From a virus, in IMG/VR virus record IMGVR_UViG_3300032288_002071, positions 1 through 55,715 of that record: a stretch of DNA of 55,715 nt; one strand, written 5' to 3'. Each line of letters starts with the position of its first letter. Within the stretch, counting starts at the first letter, position 1. A model generated the notes under the pieces. The model saw nothing but the letters and a program-made list of their open reading frames with translations, made no database searches and was not told where the DNA came from. This document shows, piece by piece, positions 20,834 through 28,448 of the stretch. A program made the translations under genes and the position numbers.

Positions 20834-21058
20834 ATGCCAACTAAAGATGAGATGCTAAAGTTCTCTTTGAACATTGAACAGTTGGTAGCCAATACAGATT
20901 ATACATATCTTGAGGCTATCACTGAACACTGTAAAGGAACTGGTTTGGAGATTGAAGTTGCTGCCACTTTGATTACACCAAACCTTAAAGCAAAGATACA
21001 AGAACAAGCAGAGAGTTTGAACATGTTGAAAGATAAAGGTAATCGTTTACCGATTTAG
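20834..21058 (+). CDS. gp33-like late-transcription coactivator
   Basis: A 74-residue helical protein ending in a conserved LNMLKDKGNRLPI segment, with YLEAITEHCKGTGLEIEVAATLITPNLKAKI in the middle. This pattern (Y-x-x-A-I-x-x-x-C, then P-x-L-K-x-K-I, L-N-x-L, and L-P-I at the end) is that of the small late-transcription coactivator proteins of T4-type marine phages. T4 gp33 bridges the late sigma gp55, the sliding clamp and RNA polymerase. The many late promoter elements in the window fit such a protein. It lies next to gene 59, as 33 does in T4, with an endonuclease gene between. The homology is by pattern and position only. Confidence 0.65.
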   Translation: MPTKDEMLKFSLNIEQLVANTDYTYLEAITEHCKGTGLEIEVAATLITPNLKAKIQEQAESLNMLKDKGNRLPI

Positions 21059-21526
21059 TTGCTGCCTTTTGAATTGTGACTCCGACATTTTTTTACGAGT
21101 TTCTTCAGATAGTTTTACACCTTTTCTGTTAGAAACTCTACCTTTCATTGTTGCGGATAATTTGGCCTTAGTTTGTTCAGAAAGAGGTTTACCTTTATAA
21201 CTTGAGGTTCTTTTGTCTATATGTTCTTTTGATTGTTTATATCCTTTCATTCCATCACCCCCGATTGTCAAATTATATTTCGGTTTTAGTGATTGAATAT
21301 AAAAGATTTCTCTTTCATTTAGAACATTTTCTGATATAATATTATCCTCAACTATCGAAAAAGTGAAATTGTCGATGCCATACTTTCTCATTGCTTTATG
21401 AATATAAGAACCTTTATTCCTATTAGCAATAGATTTGTGGGAGTTGATTCTTTTGTTGAACTGACGGGTGGTTTTACCGATATAAAACTCACCGGTAATA
21501 TTGTTAGTTATTTGATAAATAATCAT
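21047..21526 (-). CDS. GIY-YIG homing endonuclease with NUMOD3 motifs (SegG-like)
   Basis: A 159-residue free-standing endonuclease. The N-terminal GIY-YIG domain has IYQITN and FYIGKT (residues 3-8 and 14-19), a following RINSH helix, the catalytic-type Glu in NEREIFYIQ, and the closing YNLTIGGDG. Two NUMOD3-type DNA-binding helices follow (SEQTKAKLSATMKGR and SEETRKKMSES). It is antisense to its neighbours, sits between the gp33-like gene and gene 59, and overlaps the end of the former by 12 bases. T4 segG, also GIY-YIG, sits near the same genes (32-59). A minus-strand late promoter and a hairpin over its ribosome site suggest restriction of expression to late infection. Confidence 0.9.
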   Translation of the reverse strand: MIIYQITNNITGEFYIGKTTRQFNKRINSHKSIANRNKGSYIHKAMRKYGIDNFTFSIVEDNIISENVLNEREIFYIQSLKPKYNLTIGGDGMKGYKQSKEHIDKRTSSYKGKPLSEQTKAKLSATMKGRVSNRKGVKLSEETRKKMSESQFKRQQLNR

Positions 21527-21530
21527 GCTG

Positions 21531-21547
21531 ATACGGTCCTTTCGTAT
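21531..21547 (-). promoter_or_regulatory. Hairpin presenting or hiding the ribosome site of the endonuclease
   Basis: On the minus strand ATACG-AAAGGAC-CGTAT forms a five-pair stem with the Shine-Dalgarno sequence AAAGGA in the loop, ending five bases before the ATG at 21526. T4 homing endonuclease genes are known to use hairpins that sequester the ribosome site. Confidence 0.6.
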
Positions 21548-21551
21548 TAGA

Positions 21552-21582
21552 GTAGGTGCGGAGTTCCAGTCCGGCGACCTAC
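21552..21582. repeat. Nested inverted repeat next to the late promoter
   Basis: gtaggt (21552-21557) and acctac (21577-21582) enclose cgga/tccg (21559-21562 and 21570-21573). A minus-strand late transcript starting about six bases after the TATAAATA at 21586-21593 would begin inside this repeat and lose part of the outer stem. A longer read-through RNA would keep it. Confidence 0.55.
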
Positions 21583-21585
21583 ACC

Positions 21586-21593
21586 TATTTATA
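21586..21593 (-). promoter_or_regulatory. T4-type late promoter TATAAATA on the minus strand
   Basis: Perfect match on the minus strand (tatttata on the plus strand), 60 bases upstream of the endonuclease ATG and just before the gene 59 start on the other strand. Confidence 0.7.
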
Positions 21594-21600
21594 AAAAATT

Positions 21601-22212
21601 ATGTCTGGATATGAAGCCTACTGTTTATACAATTCTCTCAAACTTCACTTCAATTCCGATACTTACGATTACTTTCGATATGGTGGTAAGATTAGTACGA
21701 GCATAGAAGCGTTCGAGAATCGTAAAGACAAATATCATTTTTACAAACTGAGTCGTAGGTTCACCAATGCTGAACAAGGTCGTGATTTTATTGTTGCTAA
21801 TCTTGTGTATGATTCTAATGTTTGGATTGGGCATTTACTAACTGAAGAATCCGATATTCAGTATCGTAAACGTCAAAAGGTAATACAGTCTTTGACTTAT
21901 ACTTTTACGAATGAGATTGAATCGTTAATGAATCATGATAATCCAAATGACTTATTGATGGTTCGGGATAGTGAGTATCCCATTCTACTCACAAAGCTGT
22001 TACATGGTGATGTTTCAATAGAGACTTTGTGCATCATGAATTCAATCATGAACTTCACACCAATGTGGGATAAAAAAATTGCAGATACAATTCATTATCC
22101 AAAGGTAAGCAAGACAATAAGAAAATATACACCGTTCATACAGTTTAACACAACTAATATGAAAATTATTTTGAAGAAAGCATATGATGCGAATACAGAA
22201 AATATACCTTGA
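21601..22212 (+). CDS. 59: gp59-like loader of the replicative helicase
   Basis: A 203-residue protein related to T4 gp59 (217 residues), which loads the gp41 helicase onto gp32-covered DNA at forks and recombination intermediates. The N-terminal part matches well in pattern: YEAYCLYNSLKLHF (T4 has SVYKLYLMIKQHM at this place), YDYFRYGGK, FENRKDKYHFYKLSRRF, and FIVANLVYDSNVWIGHL. The C-terminal domain is helical, as in gp59. The ATG has no good Shine-Dalgarno sequence. It overlaps the HAD-phosphatase gene and lies upstream of gp32, as expected for the 59-32 replication block. Confidence 0.85.
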   Translation: MSGYEAYCLYNSLKLHFNSDTYDYFRYGGKISTSIEAFENRKDKYHFYKLSRRFTNAEQGRDFIVANLVYDSNVWIGHLLTEESDIQYRKRQKVIQSLTYTFTNEIESLMNHDNPNDLLMVRDSEYPILLTKLLHGDVSIETLCIMNSIMNFTPMWDKKIADTIHYPKVSKTIRKYTPFIQFNTTNMKIILKKAYDANTENIP

Positions 22213-22729
22213 TATGGATGGAGTTCTTAGTGACTTCTACAAACGATACAATGAAATATTCAAGGTTGAATTAGAGCACAAACGCTCACATGGAGAAAAG
22301 GTAACACTAGAATGGGACAAGTTTGTTGAAGGTAAAAACTTTGAAACGCTTGACTGGCATCCTGGTGGTGTGGAACTGTTGAAGTATATTATTTCGTTGG
22401 ACATTCCAGTGGAAATTCTTTCTTCATCAGGTGGTAATCGACATCATGAAGAAGTAAAACGACAAAAAAAGGTTTGGTTAAAACGTCATCACATTGACTT
22501 TACAGCCAATATCGTACCTGGGCGACATCTTAAAGCAAACTATGCTAAGCCTGATATTATTCTCATTGATGATACTGAGGACGTAATTGACGATTTCAAT
22601 ATAGCTGGAGGCATAGGCATACTTCACAAAGATGCGGCGAAAACGATAGCAATAGTGCAATCTGTACTTGACGACACATATATACATGTATATAATGAAT
22701 CATGTGGACACGATGCACATACAATTTAA
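22184..22729 (+). CDS. HAD-family phosphatase, 5'-nucleotidase-like
   Basis: A 181-residue HAD protein. Motif I is IYLDMDGVLSDF with nucleophile Asp10 and acid/base Asp12, motif II is ILSSSGG, and motif IV is IILIDDTEDVIDDF. This is the pattern of NT5C-type 5'(3')-nucleotidases, which dephosphorylate nucleoside monophosphates; polynucleotide or small-molecule phosphatase activity is also possible. Two adjacent ATGs (22184 and 22187) are equivalent. Its place between the helicase loader and gp32 suggests a link with nucleotide metabolism or replication. The gp32 promoter lies in its 3' end. Confidence 0.82.
   Translation: MMRIQKIYLDMDGVLSDFYKRYNEIFKVELEHKRSHGEKVTLEWDKFVEGKNFETLDWHPGGVELLKYIISLDIPVEILSSSGGNRHHEEVKRQKKVWLKRHHIDFTANIVPGRHLKANYAKPDIILIDDTEDVIDDFNIAGGIGILHKDAAKTIAIVQSVLDDTYIHVYNESCGHDAHTI
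22668..22696 (+). promoter_or_regulatory. Sigma70-type promoter for gene 32, TTGACG-17-TATAAT
   Basis: -35 at 22668-22673 and a perfect -10 at 22691-22696, inside the 3' end of the HAD gene. It gives a leader of about 50 bases with CGAGG before the ATG at 22754, which could host autoregulation of the kind known for T4 gp32. Confidence 0.75.
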
Positions 22730-22753
22730 TACATTTTTATACGAGGCAAATAT

Positions 22754-23623
22754 ATGGTAGATTTTTCTAAACTCAAAAACAACCGCAACTCATTCGAGAA
22801 GCTCACCAAAGCGGTTGAAACAATCAATACCCCCGCAGAAGGTTCTAAAAATGATGAACGTTTTTGGCAACCAGAAGTAGACAAAGCAGGTAATGGAATG
22901 GCGATTATTCGTTTTCTTCCAGCACCAGCAGTAGATGGAGATGAAGGACTTCCTTGGGTACGTTTATTTGATCATGGTTTTCAAGGTCCTGGTGGATGGT
23001 ATATTGAGAACTCACTCACAACTTTAAATCAGAAAGACCCAGTATCAGAATATAACTCTGTGCTGTGGAACTCTGGTATTGAAGCGAACAAAGAAATCGC
23101 ACGTAAGCAAAAGCGTCGCCTTTATTACATTGCGAATGTTTATATTGTTTCTGACCCAAAGAATCCAGACAATGAAGGACAAATTCGTCTGTACAAGTTT
23201 GGTAAGAAAATCTTTGACAAGATTACAGAAGCAATGAATCCTGCGTTTGAAGATGAGAAGCCAATCAATCCATTTGACTTCTGGGATGGTGCTAATTTCA
23301 AAATCAAGATTCGTCAAGTCGAAGGCTATCGTAACTATGACAAGTCTGAGTTTGATTCACCTTCTGCGTTACTTGGAGGTGATGATGCTAAACTTGAAGC
23401 ACTATGGAAGAAACAATATTCACTGAAAGAGTTTCTTGATCCTAAACACTTCAAGTCTTATGATGAACTGAAAGCAAAGCTTGACAAGGTTCTTGGTCTT
23501 GATGGTGCTCCACCAGTATCAAAGGTCAAAGCAGAAAACATTACACCTGCTATGACTACAATGTCTCCTGATCTGGAAAGTGATGAAGAACTAGACTACT
23601 TTAAGTCTTTAGCAGAAGATTAA
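22754..23623 (+). CDS. 32: gp32-like single-stranded DNA-binding protein
   Basis: A 289-residue protein (T4 gp32 301 residues). The basic N-terminus (FSKLKNNRNSFEKLTKAVE) corresponds to the self-association segment. The core includes NGMAIIRFLPAP, VRLFDHGFQGPGGWYIENSLTT and KQKRRLYYIANVYIVSDP (the OB-fold strands). The acidic C-terminus (SPDLESDEELDYFKSLAED) is the protein-interaction tail. The protein has no Cys, so the His-Cys3 zinc site of T4 gp32 is missing, as is common in marine relatives. It has its own promoter and a strong terminator directly after it, so it is a single-gene unit suited to high expression. Confidence 0.93.
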   Translation: MVDFSKLKNNRNSFEKLTKAVETINTPAEGSKNDERFWQPEVDKAGNGMAIIRFLPAPAVDGDEGLPWVRLFDHGFQGPGGWYIENSLTTLNQKDPVSEYNSVLWNSGIEANKEIARKQKRRLYYIANVYIVSDPKNPDNEGQIRLYKFGKKIFDKITEAMNPAFEDEKPINPFDFWDGANFKIKIRQVEGYRNYDKSEFDSPSALLGGDDAKLEALWKKQYSLKEFLDPKHFKSYDELKAKLDKVLGLDGAPPVSKVKAENITPAMTTMSPDLESDEELDYFKSLAED

Positions 23624-23650
23624 ATCCTCCTTTATCTTAATCAACTGCGG

Positions 23651-23675
23651 CGCCACCTTCGGGTGGCGTTTTTTT
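23651..23675. terminator. Strong Rho-independent terminator after gene 32
   Basis: cgccacc-ttcg-ggtggcg with seven T (23669-23675). The stop of the convergent minus-strand gene overlaps the T run, so it may serve both directions. Confidence 0.92.
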
Positions 23676-25719
23676 ATGATACTGATGGTTGTGTATAACC
23701 GTTCATCTTCATAATGGCGTTCAAGAGATTTTCATCACGAACTGCCGGTGAACCTTGAGCAGTTACCATTTCACTTCCACCTTTGTTCACGCTAGTTGAA
23801 TTATCTACAAACGTAGGACCAGAAGCAATCTCTTTTTCAATCATCTTCCATGCAGCGGTAAGTTCAGCAGAATCTAATCCTAATTTTCCACCTATCATTT
23901 TGTCAAAATTAACTAACATTTTGATTAGTGGATTTTCTTCTTCTTGTGATGCTTTTACTTGTTCTTGTGACATCGCTGCGCTAGGAGTTGGAGATGGTGA
24001 AACTGTTGCGACAGGAGTTGGCTCTTCAATCTTACCTCCAGCTAATAAAGTTGCAAATTGATTTGTTGCTAACCTGTTTGCTTTATTTGGTCCACCAAGT
24101 GAAGTTTCTCCAGCGGTATTTCCAACAGCACCCCAAATTTTTGATACATCATTTTGAAATTCTGTTGGTGACTTTTTCCCTGCTTTAAATTGTGATAATC
24201 CAGCATCTTCTAATAATGCTTTACCCAACTTATCTTGTGTAGCAGCATCAAACTTATCACCTCTATTAACTACACCCGCATTTACCAATTTTTTTAATGT
24301 TTCTGGAACAATTTGATACTTACCAGCGGCAAAAATAAGACCTTCTTTTTTTCTCTTTTCGGGGCTTGCTGAAGGTGGCGCTCCTCTCATCATAACTTCA
24401 CCAACAGTCATGTCGGTTAAATTTTTACCAATAATTTTCATTGAATTACCAGAACCATATATTCCTTTTTCTTTGGTTCCACCTTGATTCATTGCGTTGT
24501 AATCACCTCCAGATTCACCTTTTGCGATCACATTTAATAAAGACATATCAAAATCATCTGGTGCTGTTTTTGTATATGCTCTTGTTACTTTTCCTTCTAC
24601 AGTTCGTTTATCTTTTGGTGTTGGTGTTGGTGATGTTGATGCATCCATAATAGCTGAACCTATCATAGATTCGTCCATTTGACCTAATAACATTGAAGTA
24701 TGTTCTGCTGATTTTTTCTCGGCAGCTTCATCACCTCCTTCAGCACGTGCTTTTTCAACTTCGTAATCCATAAGTTCCATGGCACTACCAATTACAAAAG
24801 TTGATGCTCCTAACCCTGCTAAAAAGCCTGGTAATTTTACACGAGGTTTTGGAGGAGTTTTAGTATATCGTCCAGTTTTAGGATCACGATATGGACCTTT
24901 TTTACCTTTACCTTTATCGGGAACATCAACATCACCACCTCCACCACCAACACCAAATAAAGATTTTGCTGCTGAATCTGCGGCTGCTTTGAGTAACCAA
25001 ACGGCTCCTTTAAGTGCTCCAAAGGCTATCACTACCGCACCAACCACCGCCCCAAGAGAAACTTTTTCACCGTTGATATCAATTTCTGTCGAAAGTATTT
25101 TTTTAATTGCTGAAAAAATTGTTTGAATTACTTCCCAAACACCTTCCCACACTCTAGGATCCGATAAAACATCTGCTGCTTTTTTGATACCTGTTACCAA
25201 TAAATCTTTGATTGCTATAAGTGTGCTTATTATTGTTTCTTTTATTTCTGGCCAGTTTTCTCTCATCATATCGTTCAACATTGTGGCGCCTTTTTGTATT
25301 ACATTCAGAACACCAAGAAATAAATTTTTTAGAAATGACTTTATATTTTCTCTGATCGTATCATTTTCTAATAACTTGGCAATACCCATTGTACCTAAAC
25401 TTACAAGAGCACCTTTAATCAACACATTAGCAATGTTTTTGATAAAGTCAAGAACAGAAGTACCAGGACCAAAACCTAAACCTTTGCTTGAACGGCTACC
25501 ACCACCGCTGCTTGATTTTGTTGGTGTTGGGGACTTTCCATACTTTGCTTCATATGCTGATTCTTTACTTTGTTGACCAGCAAAGAATTGTTCTGCTTTT
25601 GTTCTTGGTGTTCCAGTTTGAACAGCAACAAGCTTCATGATGCCCATCTTCATGACACCAATATCTTTTGCCATTGCTGGTAATGCTTTTTCTAAAGCAG
25701 ATTTTTTTTCTGTTGCCAT
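23674..25719 (-). CDS. Tape-measure-like tail protein with a peptidoglycan-hydrolase-like domain
   Basis: A 681-residue protein. Residues 1-65 are charged and helical. Three hydrophobic stretches follow (FIKNIANVLIKGALVSLGTMGIA, GAVVGAVVIAFGALKGAVWLL, and FLAGLGASTFVIGSAMEL), separated by Gly/Ser/Lys-rich linkers. The C-terminal part (DFDMSLLNVIAKGESGGDYNAMN, then GKYQIVPETLKKLVNAGVVNRGDKFD) has the lysozyme or lytic-transglycosylase pattern of a Glu in E-S-G-G and a G-x-Y-Q-I segment. Hydrophobic helices plus a muralytic domain, directly after two small chaperone-like frames (gp26 and gp51-like), is the usual tape-measure setting, and T4 gp29 has the matching position. A baseplate hub lysozyme is the alternative. 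Confidence 0.65.
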   Translation of the reverse strand: MATEKKSALEKALPAMAKDIGVMKMGIMKLVAVQTGTPRTKAEQFFAGQQSKESAYEAKYGKSPTPTKSSSGGGSRSSKGLGFGPGTSVLDFIKNIANVLIKGALVSLGTMGIAKLLENDTIRENIKSFLKNLFLGVLNVIQKGATMLNDMMRENWPEIKETIISTLIAIKDLLVTGIKKAADVLSDPRVWEGVWEVIQTIFSAIKKILSTEIDINGEKVSLGAVVGAVVIAFGALKGAVWLLKAAADSAAKSLFGVGGGGGDVDVPDKGKGKKGPYRDPKTGRYTKTPPKPRVKLPGFLAGLGASTFVIGSAMELMDYEVEKARAEGGDEAAEKKSAEHTSMLLGQMDESMIGSAIMDASTSPTPTPKDKRTVEGKVTRAYTKTAPDDFDMSLLNVIAKGESGGDYNAMNQGGTKEKGIYGSGNSMKIIGKNLTDMTVGEVMMRGAPPSASPEKRKKEGLIFAAGKYQIVPETLKKLVNAGVVNRGDKFDAATQDKLGKALLEDAGLSQFKAGKKSPTEFQNDVSKIWGAVGNTAGETSLGGPNKANRLATNQFATLLAGGKIEEPTPVATVSPSPTPSAAMSQEQVKASQEEENPLIKMLVNFDKMIGGKLGLDSAELTAAWKMIEKEIASGPTFVDNSTSVNKGGSEMVTAQGSPAVRDENLLNAIMKMNGYTQPSVS

Positions 25720-25923
25720 TTAGTTTCTGTTCCTGTTGTATTCTCTTACTCTCTCGTTTTCTTCATCAATGTGTTTCATCAATAAATCCAAATAGACTTG
25801 TCTCTCCCAGGGAATCATATTATCCAATTCAGTCAAACTGTACTTATGATGTTGTAGCAAAGCAAAGTTAGTTTGAAAGTAATTCCCTAAATTATCATAA
25901 TTTATAATTAGACGAAAAAATTT
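25720..25923 (-). CDS. gp51-like tail chaperone segment, probably made only by -1 frameshift
   Basis: A frame of about 65 codons after the shift. It has a clearly conserved-looking sequence (HHKYSLTELDNMIPWERQVY, followed by a Leu-rich helix and DEEN) of the kind found downstream of gene 26 in marine T4-type phages. It has no ATG, GTG or TTG in a sensible place before this conserved region: the only ATG lies inside it and a TTG has no ribosome site. The upstream gene ends in a frame one base ahead at a slippery AAATTTT. The likely product is a gp26-gp51 fusion of about 306 residues. The stop overlaps closely with the ATG of the tape-measure-like gene (TAAATGG), so it is tightly coupled. Confidence 0.7.
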   Translation of the reverse strand, partial: KFFRLIINYDNLGNYFQTNFALLQHHKYSLTELDNMIPWERQVYLDLLMKHIDEENERVREYNRNRN

Positions 25924-26639
25924 TGTATACCTTCTACAACGATATCTTCTTCGTATCCACATTTACCACATTTGAAATGTAAGTCTTTTTTAAACTTAGG
26001 TAGTGTATCAAAAAACTTTTGTATTTTTTCTAAATCAGTTTGTGTTAAGTTTTCAATAAAATCAATAAGCTCTTCTTTGGGAGAATCTTTAGCGTAATAT
26101 ATTTTCTCATCATCGTAAATAAAATCAATACATCCAATTATGACTTCCAAAATTTGTTGCATGTCATTTGAATTAACATCCAATTTATCTACAGTTTTGA
26201 ATGTAGGATATTTCATAACGATTCCCATTTTCTCATTAATAGGAATTTTGCTATTGTGCTCTGGATTTTTTTGTGGTTGAATTTCCAGTACATTCAAATC
26301 AAATTGAACTTTACCACCACAGATTTTTTCACCATTATCATCTTTGACTTTGTTATTACAATTATAGTTTAGAGTAACAATTTCTCCTACCGATCTTGCT
26401 CTTAACTGAATAAACAAATGTTCGATATCAAATGTTGCCATATTCTCAACATCAATATCATCTAAAACGCAATTCGAAATTACTTGTTTAATCGCATTGA
26501 TCGTATCTTGTACTTCCTCAGATTCAGCTGCCATTAAAAACAACTTCTGTTCTTTTACAAGAAACGGGCGATAACGAATTATCTTTCCACTAGAAATTAA
26601 TTTAGTTTCATAAATTGGTACATCTATTTTTGGTAACAT
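25908..26639 (-). CDS. 26: gp26-like baseplate hub / tail assembly protein
   Basis: A 243-residue protein starting MLPKIDVPIYETKLISSGKIIRYRPFLVKEQKLFLMAAES, the typical start of gp26 proteins of T4-type phages. Two pairs of Cys (in NCNNK and KICGG, and CGKCG near the C-terminus) suggest zinc-ribbon-like binding. In T4, gp26 is needed for assembly of the baseplate hub. Location immediately before a small helical frame and a tape-measure-like gene makes it the positional equivalent of the lambda G/GT tail chaperone pair. The end contains a -1 slippery site. Transcription is from the minus strand with genes 54 and 4 upstream. Confidence 0.85.
   Translation of the reverse strand: MLPKIDVPIYETKLISSGKIIRYRPFLVKEQKLFLMAAESEEVQDTINAIKQVISNCVLDDIDVENMATFDIEHLFIQLRARSVGEIVTLNYNCNNKVKDDNGEKICGGKVQFDLNVLEIQPQKNPEHNSKIPINEKMGIVMKYPTFKTVDKLDVNSNDMQQILEVIIGCIDFIYDDEKIYYAKDSPKEELIDFIENLTQTDLEKIQKFFDTLPKFKKDLHFKCGKCGYEEDIVVEGIQNFFV
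25917..25923 (-). promoter_or_regulatory. Slippery heptamer A-AAT-TTT for -1 frameshifting
   Basis: Read on the minus strand in the gp26 frame the bases are cA-AAT-TTT-ttc-gtc-taa, an exact X-XXY-YYZ heptamer three codons before the stop at 25908. A short AT-rich hairpin (aattat/ataatt) can form downstream. Slipping by -1 enters the gp51-like frame. Confidence 0.65.
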
Positions 26640-26656
26640 AATATCCTCACTATAAT

Positions 26657-27388
26657 TTAAACTCTAAGTAATGCTCTTGCTCCAGCTGTAACACCAGAAG
26701 TAACAATGTCTCCAATGTTATATTTGCTATCTGGTATAACTTCGTATCTGCGATATGCGAACTGAATACTTAAACGATGAAAACCTTCTTCTGACCAATT
26801 TAATGGTTGTGCTGCTATGCCAATTGGAAACGCTTCAATAAGTTTTGTACCAAAAATTTGCTTTACGTCATCGTTATATTGTTTGATTGTAATCTCAGTC
26901 ATGTACTGAGAATTTTGCCCCATTGGGTATCGCAAGTTGTTTGTATCTGTTGGCATAATTGCTTCAATCCAACGTTCAAATAACTTACGCTCATAGAAAT
27001 CGTTTGTACAGATGAATGTTAAAGTGGTGTCACCATATTGTGTTTGATAAGGAATCTTAAACGTTGGACCGTAGATTTTAACATCATCTGTTTGTAAAGT
27101 TTTACCTGGCAGTTCAGCACTTTCACATTGTAACGCAAGATAACGAGTCATACCTGGGTTAGCAGATTTCATAGCGTTGTTTGAATCTGACCCGATAGCT
27201 GAATTAATAGCATCTGAAATATCAGACATGATTGAATTTGGTAAGTTCAAAATTCTTTCTATTAAAGAGTTCTGAACAAACTGGCTAATATAAGGTGGTA
27301 TTGGAAGTATGACCTCAAATCTCGAAGGACGTGCTAGACCTTCTTTTGCATTAATGTTTGAAATGAATTCGTTGGGTGAAAATGCCAT
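26657..27388 (-). CDS. 54: gp54-like baseplate tail-tube initiator
   Basis: A 243-residue protein of the tail-tube fold. The segment LALQCESAELPGKTLQTDDVKIYGPTFKIPYQTQYGDTTLTFICTNDFYERKLFERWIEAI follows the tube-protein pattern shared by T4 gp19, gp48 and gp54: P-G-x-x-x-x-T, then a G-P-x-x-x-I-P strand and x-F-x-x-x-D-x-x-x-R-x-x-F-E-x-W. Since gp48 is recognised at 28449, this one is most likely gp54, which starts tube polymerisation on the baseplate. It overlaps the upstream gene stop by one base (TAATG-type junction). Confidence 0.75.
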   Translation of the reverse strand: MAFSPNEFISNINAKEGLARPSRFEVILPIPPYISQFVQNSLIERILNLPNSIMSDISDAINSAIGSDSNNAMKSANPGMTRYLALQCESAELPGKTLQTDDVKIYGPTFKIPYQTQYGDTTLTFICTNDFYERKLFERWIEAIMPTDTNNLRYPMGQNSQYMTEITIKQYNDDVKQIFGTKLIEAFPIGIAAQPLNWSEEGFHRLSIQFAYRRYEVIPDSKYNIGDIVTSGVTAGARALLRV

Positions 27389-27972
27389 TAAAATTTATCC
27401 TCTGATTCTGACCAGACTTTACTTGTGCTTGCTTTAGCAAATGATTCCACAGGAAGCATGACGGCAATGTCCCATTCATCTGCTGTAATTTCCAAGAAAC
27501 GAGATTGTATATGACTAAACAAATATCGTTTGATACAAGGTTTAGCTTGAGAGAAAACTTTCGTTGCTCTTGCTAGAAAATCATAACTGATTCTTAGCTT
27601 TGTAGTCTCGTCATAATCACGATTATTTAATATGATGCTAAGTTTATCTAATAGGACTATGCGCTGCTTTGGGTGTATGTAATGCAAATTTAACCCTAGA
27701 AAACCGTCTGAGTATCGTTCTATTGGAATTACCAATGGGAACCTGTCGTAATATGGCAGCGTGTCCTTTGTCTTAGGATCATAATAGTAAAAATACATTC
27801 GACCGATAAAAGACTTGTCACGTAGTCTCTGACGGTCACGCATCAGGTCAGCTTTGGTAGGTCTGAGTTTTGGTATCTTTGTTCTCAGCCATTTACGTGC
27901 TTCACGGGTGCGTGGCTCATAGCCAGATTTAGCTAACGATTCTTTAACTCGGTCTAATAGTGTTTTCGCCAT
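27388..27972 (-). CDS. Conserved T4-superfamily neck/baseplate-region protein
   Basis: A 194-residue basic protein. The core FIGRMYFYYYDPKTKDTLPYYDRFPLVIPIERYSDGFLGLNLHYI is a strongly conserved-looking segment found next to gene 4 in marine T4-type phages. I cannot name it safely. A DNA-end-protector (gp2-like) or another virion-completion role is possible given the adjacent gp4, but I see no decisive motif. It lies between genes 4 and 54 on the minus strand with a one-base junction to gene 54 and a late-type element just upstream. Confidence 0.65.
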   Translation of the reverse strand: MAKTLLDRVKESLAKSGYEPRTREARKWLRTKIPKLRPTKADLMRDRQRLRDKSFIGRMYFYYYDPKTKDTLPYYDRFPLVIPIERYSDGFLGLNLHYIHPKQRIVLLDKLSIILNNRDYDETTKLRISYDFLARATKVFSQAKPCIKRYLFSHIQSRFLEITADEWDIAVMLPVESFAKASTSKVWSESEDKF

Positions 27973-27976
27973 CTAG

Positions 27977-27984
27977 TATTTATC
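27977..27984 (-). promoter_or_regulatory. Possible late promoter GATAAATA on the minus strand
   Basis: One mismatch from TATAAATA, but only four bases before the ATG at 27972, so the RNA would be leaderless for that gene. It may serve the genes farther downstream or be chance. Confidence 0.3.
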
Positions 27985-28416
27985 TCAGATGCCTAGATGC
28001 TTTTCTGTTAGTATCAGAAATTCCCAGCCATGGTCCTTACAGAATTCTTCTGCTGCTATCCACTTAGCTTTATTGATTTCATATGTTATGGCTTCATGAA
28101 TAAAAGTCTTTGTCTTTCGTTTCTGTGTTGGTGGTCGTGTTTGTTTTTCTGGTTTAACTTCGATCACATATGTCATAAGCTTACCGTCTGACTTACGCAT
28201 TTGAGCAATGAAGTCTGGAAAATAACGATGCTTCTTTTTATCCACTGGGCTGTAGTATGGTATAGGAAGCTCCTCTGATGCCCACCAAATGACGTTTGGG
28301 TTGGTGTCCAAGTACCCCATAACCTTGATTTCCCAAGTGGAACGATAGATTATGTTGTTTGGATTACCCTTGTATTTTTCTGGGTTGCGTGGTTTAAACT
28401 TACCTTTATTTGACAT
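27985..28416 (-). CDS. 4: gp4-like head completion protein (TnsA-type nuclease fold)
   Basis: A 143-residue protein closely matching T4 gp4 (also called gp50/65, 150 residues): KGKFKPRNPEKYKGNPNNIIYRSTWEIKVMGYLDTNP, then VIWWASEELPIPYYSPVDKKKHRYFPDF and VIEVKPEKQTRPP. The Glu in the STWE helix, Asp in FPDF and the E-x-K in IEVKP form the PD-(D/E)XK-type site shared with TnsA N-terminal domains. In T4 it is required to complete DNA-filled heads. It is the first gene of the minus-strand unit, divergent from gene 48. Confidence 0.9.
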   Translation of the reverse strand: MSNKGKFKPRNPEKYKGNPNNIIYRSTWEIKVMGYLDTNPNVIWWASEELPIPYYSPVDKKKHRYFPDFIAQMRKSDGKLMTYVIEVKPEKQTRPPTQKRKTKTFIHEAITYEINKAKWIAAEEFCKDHGWEFLILTEKHLGI

Positions 28417-28421
28417 AAATA
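28414..28421 (+). promoter_or_regulatory. Putative late promoter CATAAATA before gene 48
   Basis: One mismatch from TATAAATA, 27 bases before the ATG at 28449; TATAGGAA in the leader provides a weak ribosome site. It would start the long plus-strand baseplate run. Confidence 0.6.
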
Positions 28422-28448
28422 CTATCTAGTCAACCTATAGGAACTTTC

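Noticed and set aside
21514-21521. GATAAATA on the plus strand as a late promoter for gene 59
   Set aside because: It lies within the first codons of the antisense endonuclease and 80 bases from the gene 59 start; it can be explained by coding.
21552-21582. tRNA remnant with a T-arm-like ggagttccagtccgg
   Set aside because: The stem pairs do not fit a T-arm plus acceptor; a nested inverted repeat explains it better.
25720-25962. Frame starting at 25962 (MWIRRRYRCRRY...) as a separate gene with that start
   Set aside because: Its first residues are out-of-frame gp26 coding sequence; the conserved part is better explained by frameshifting.
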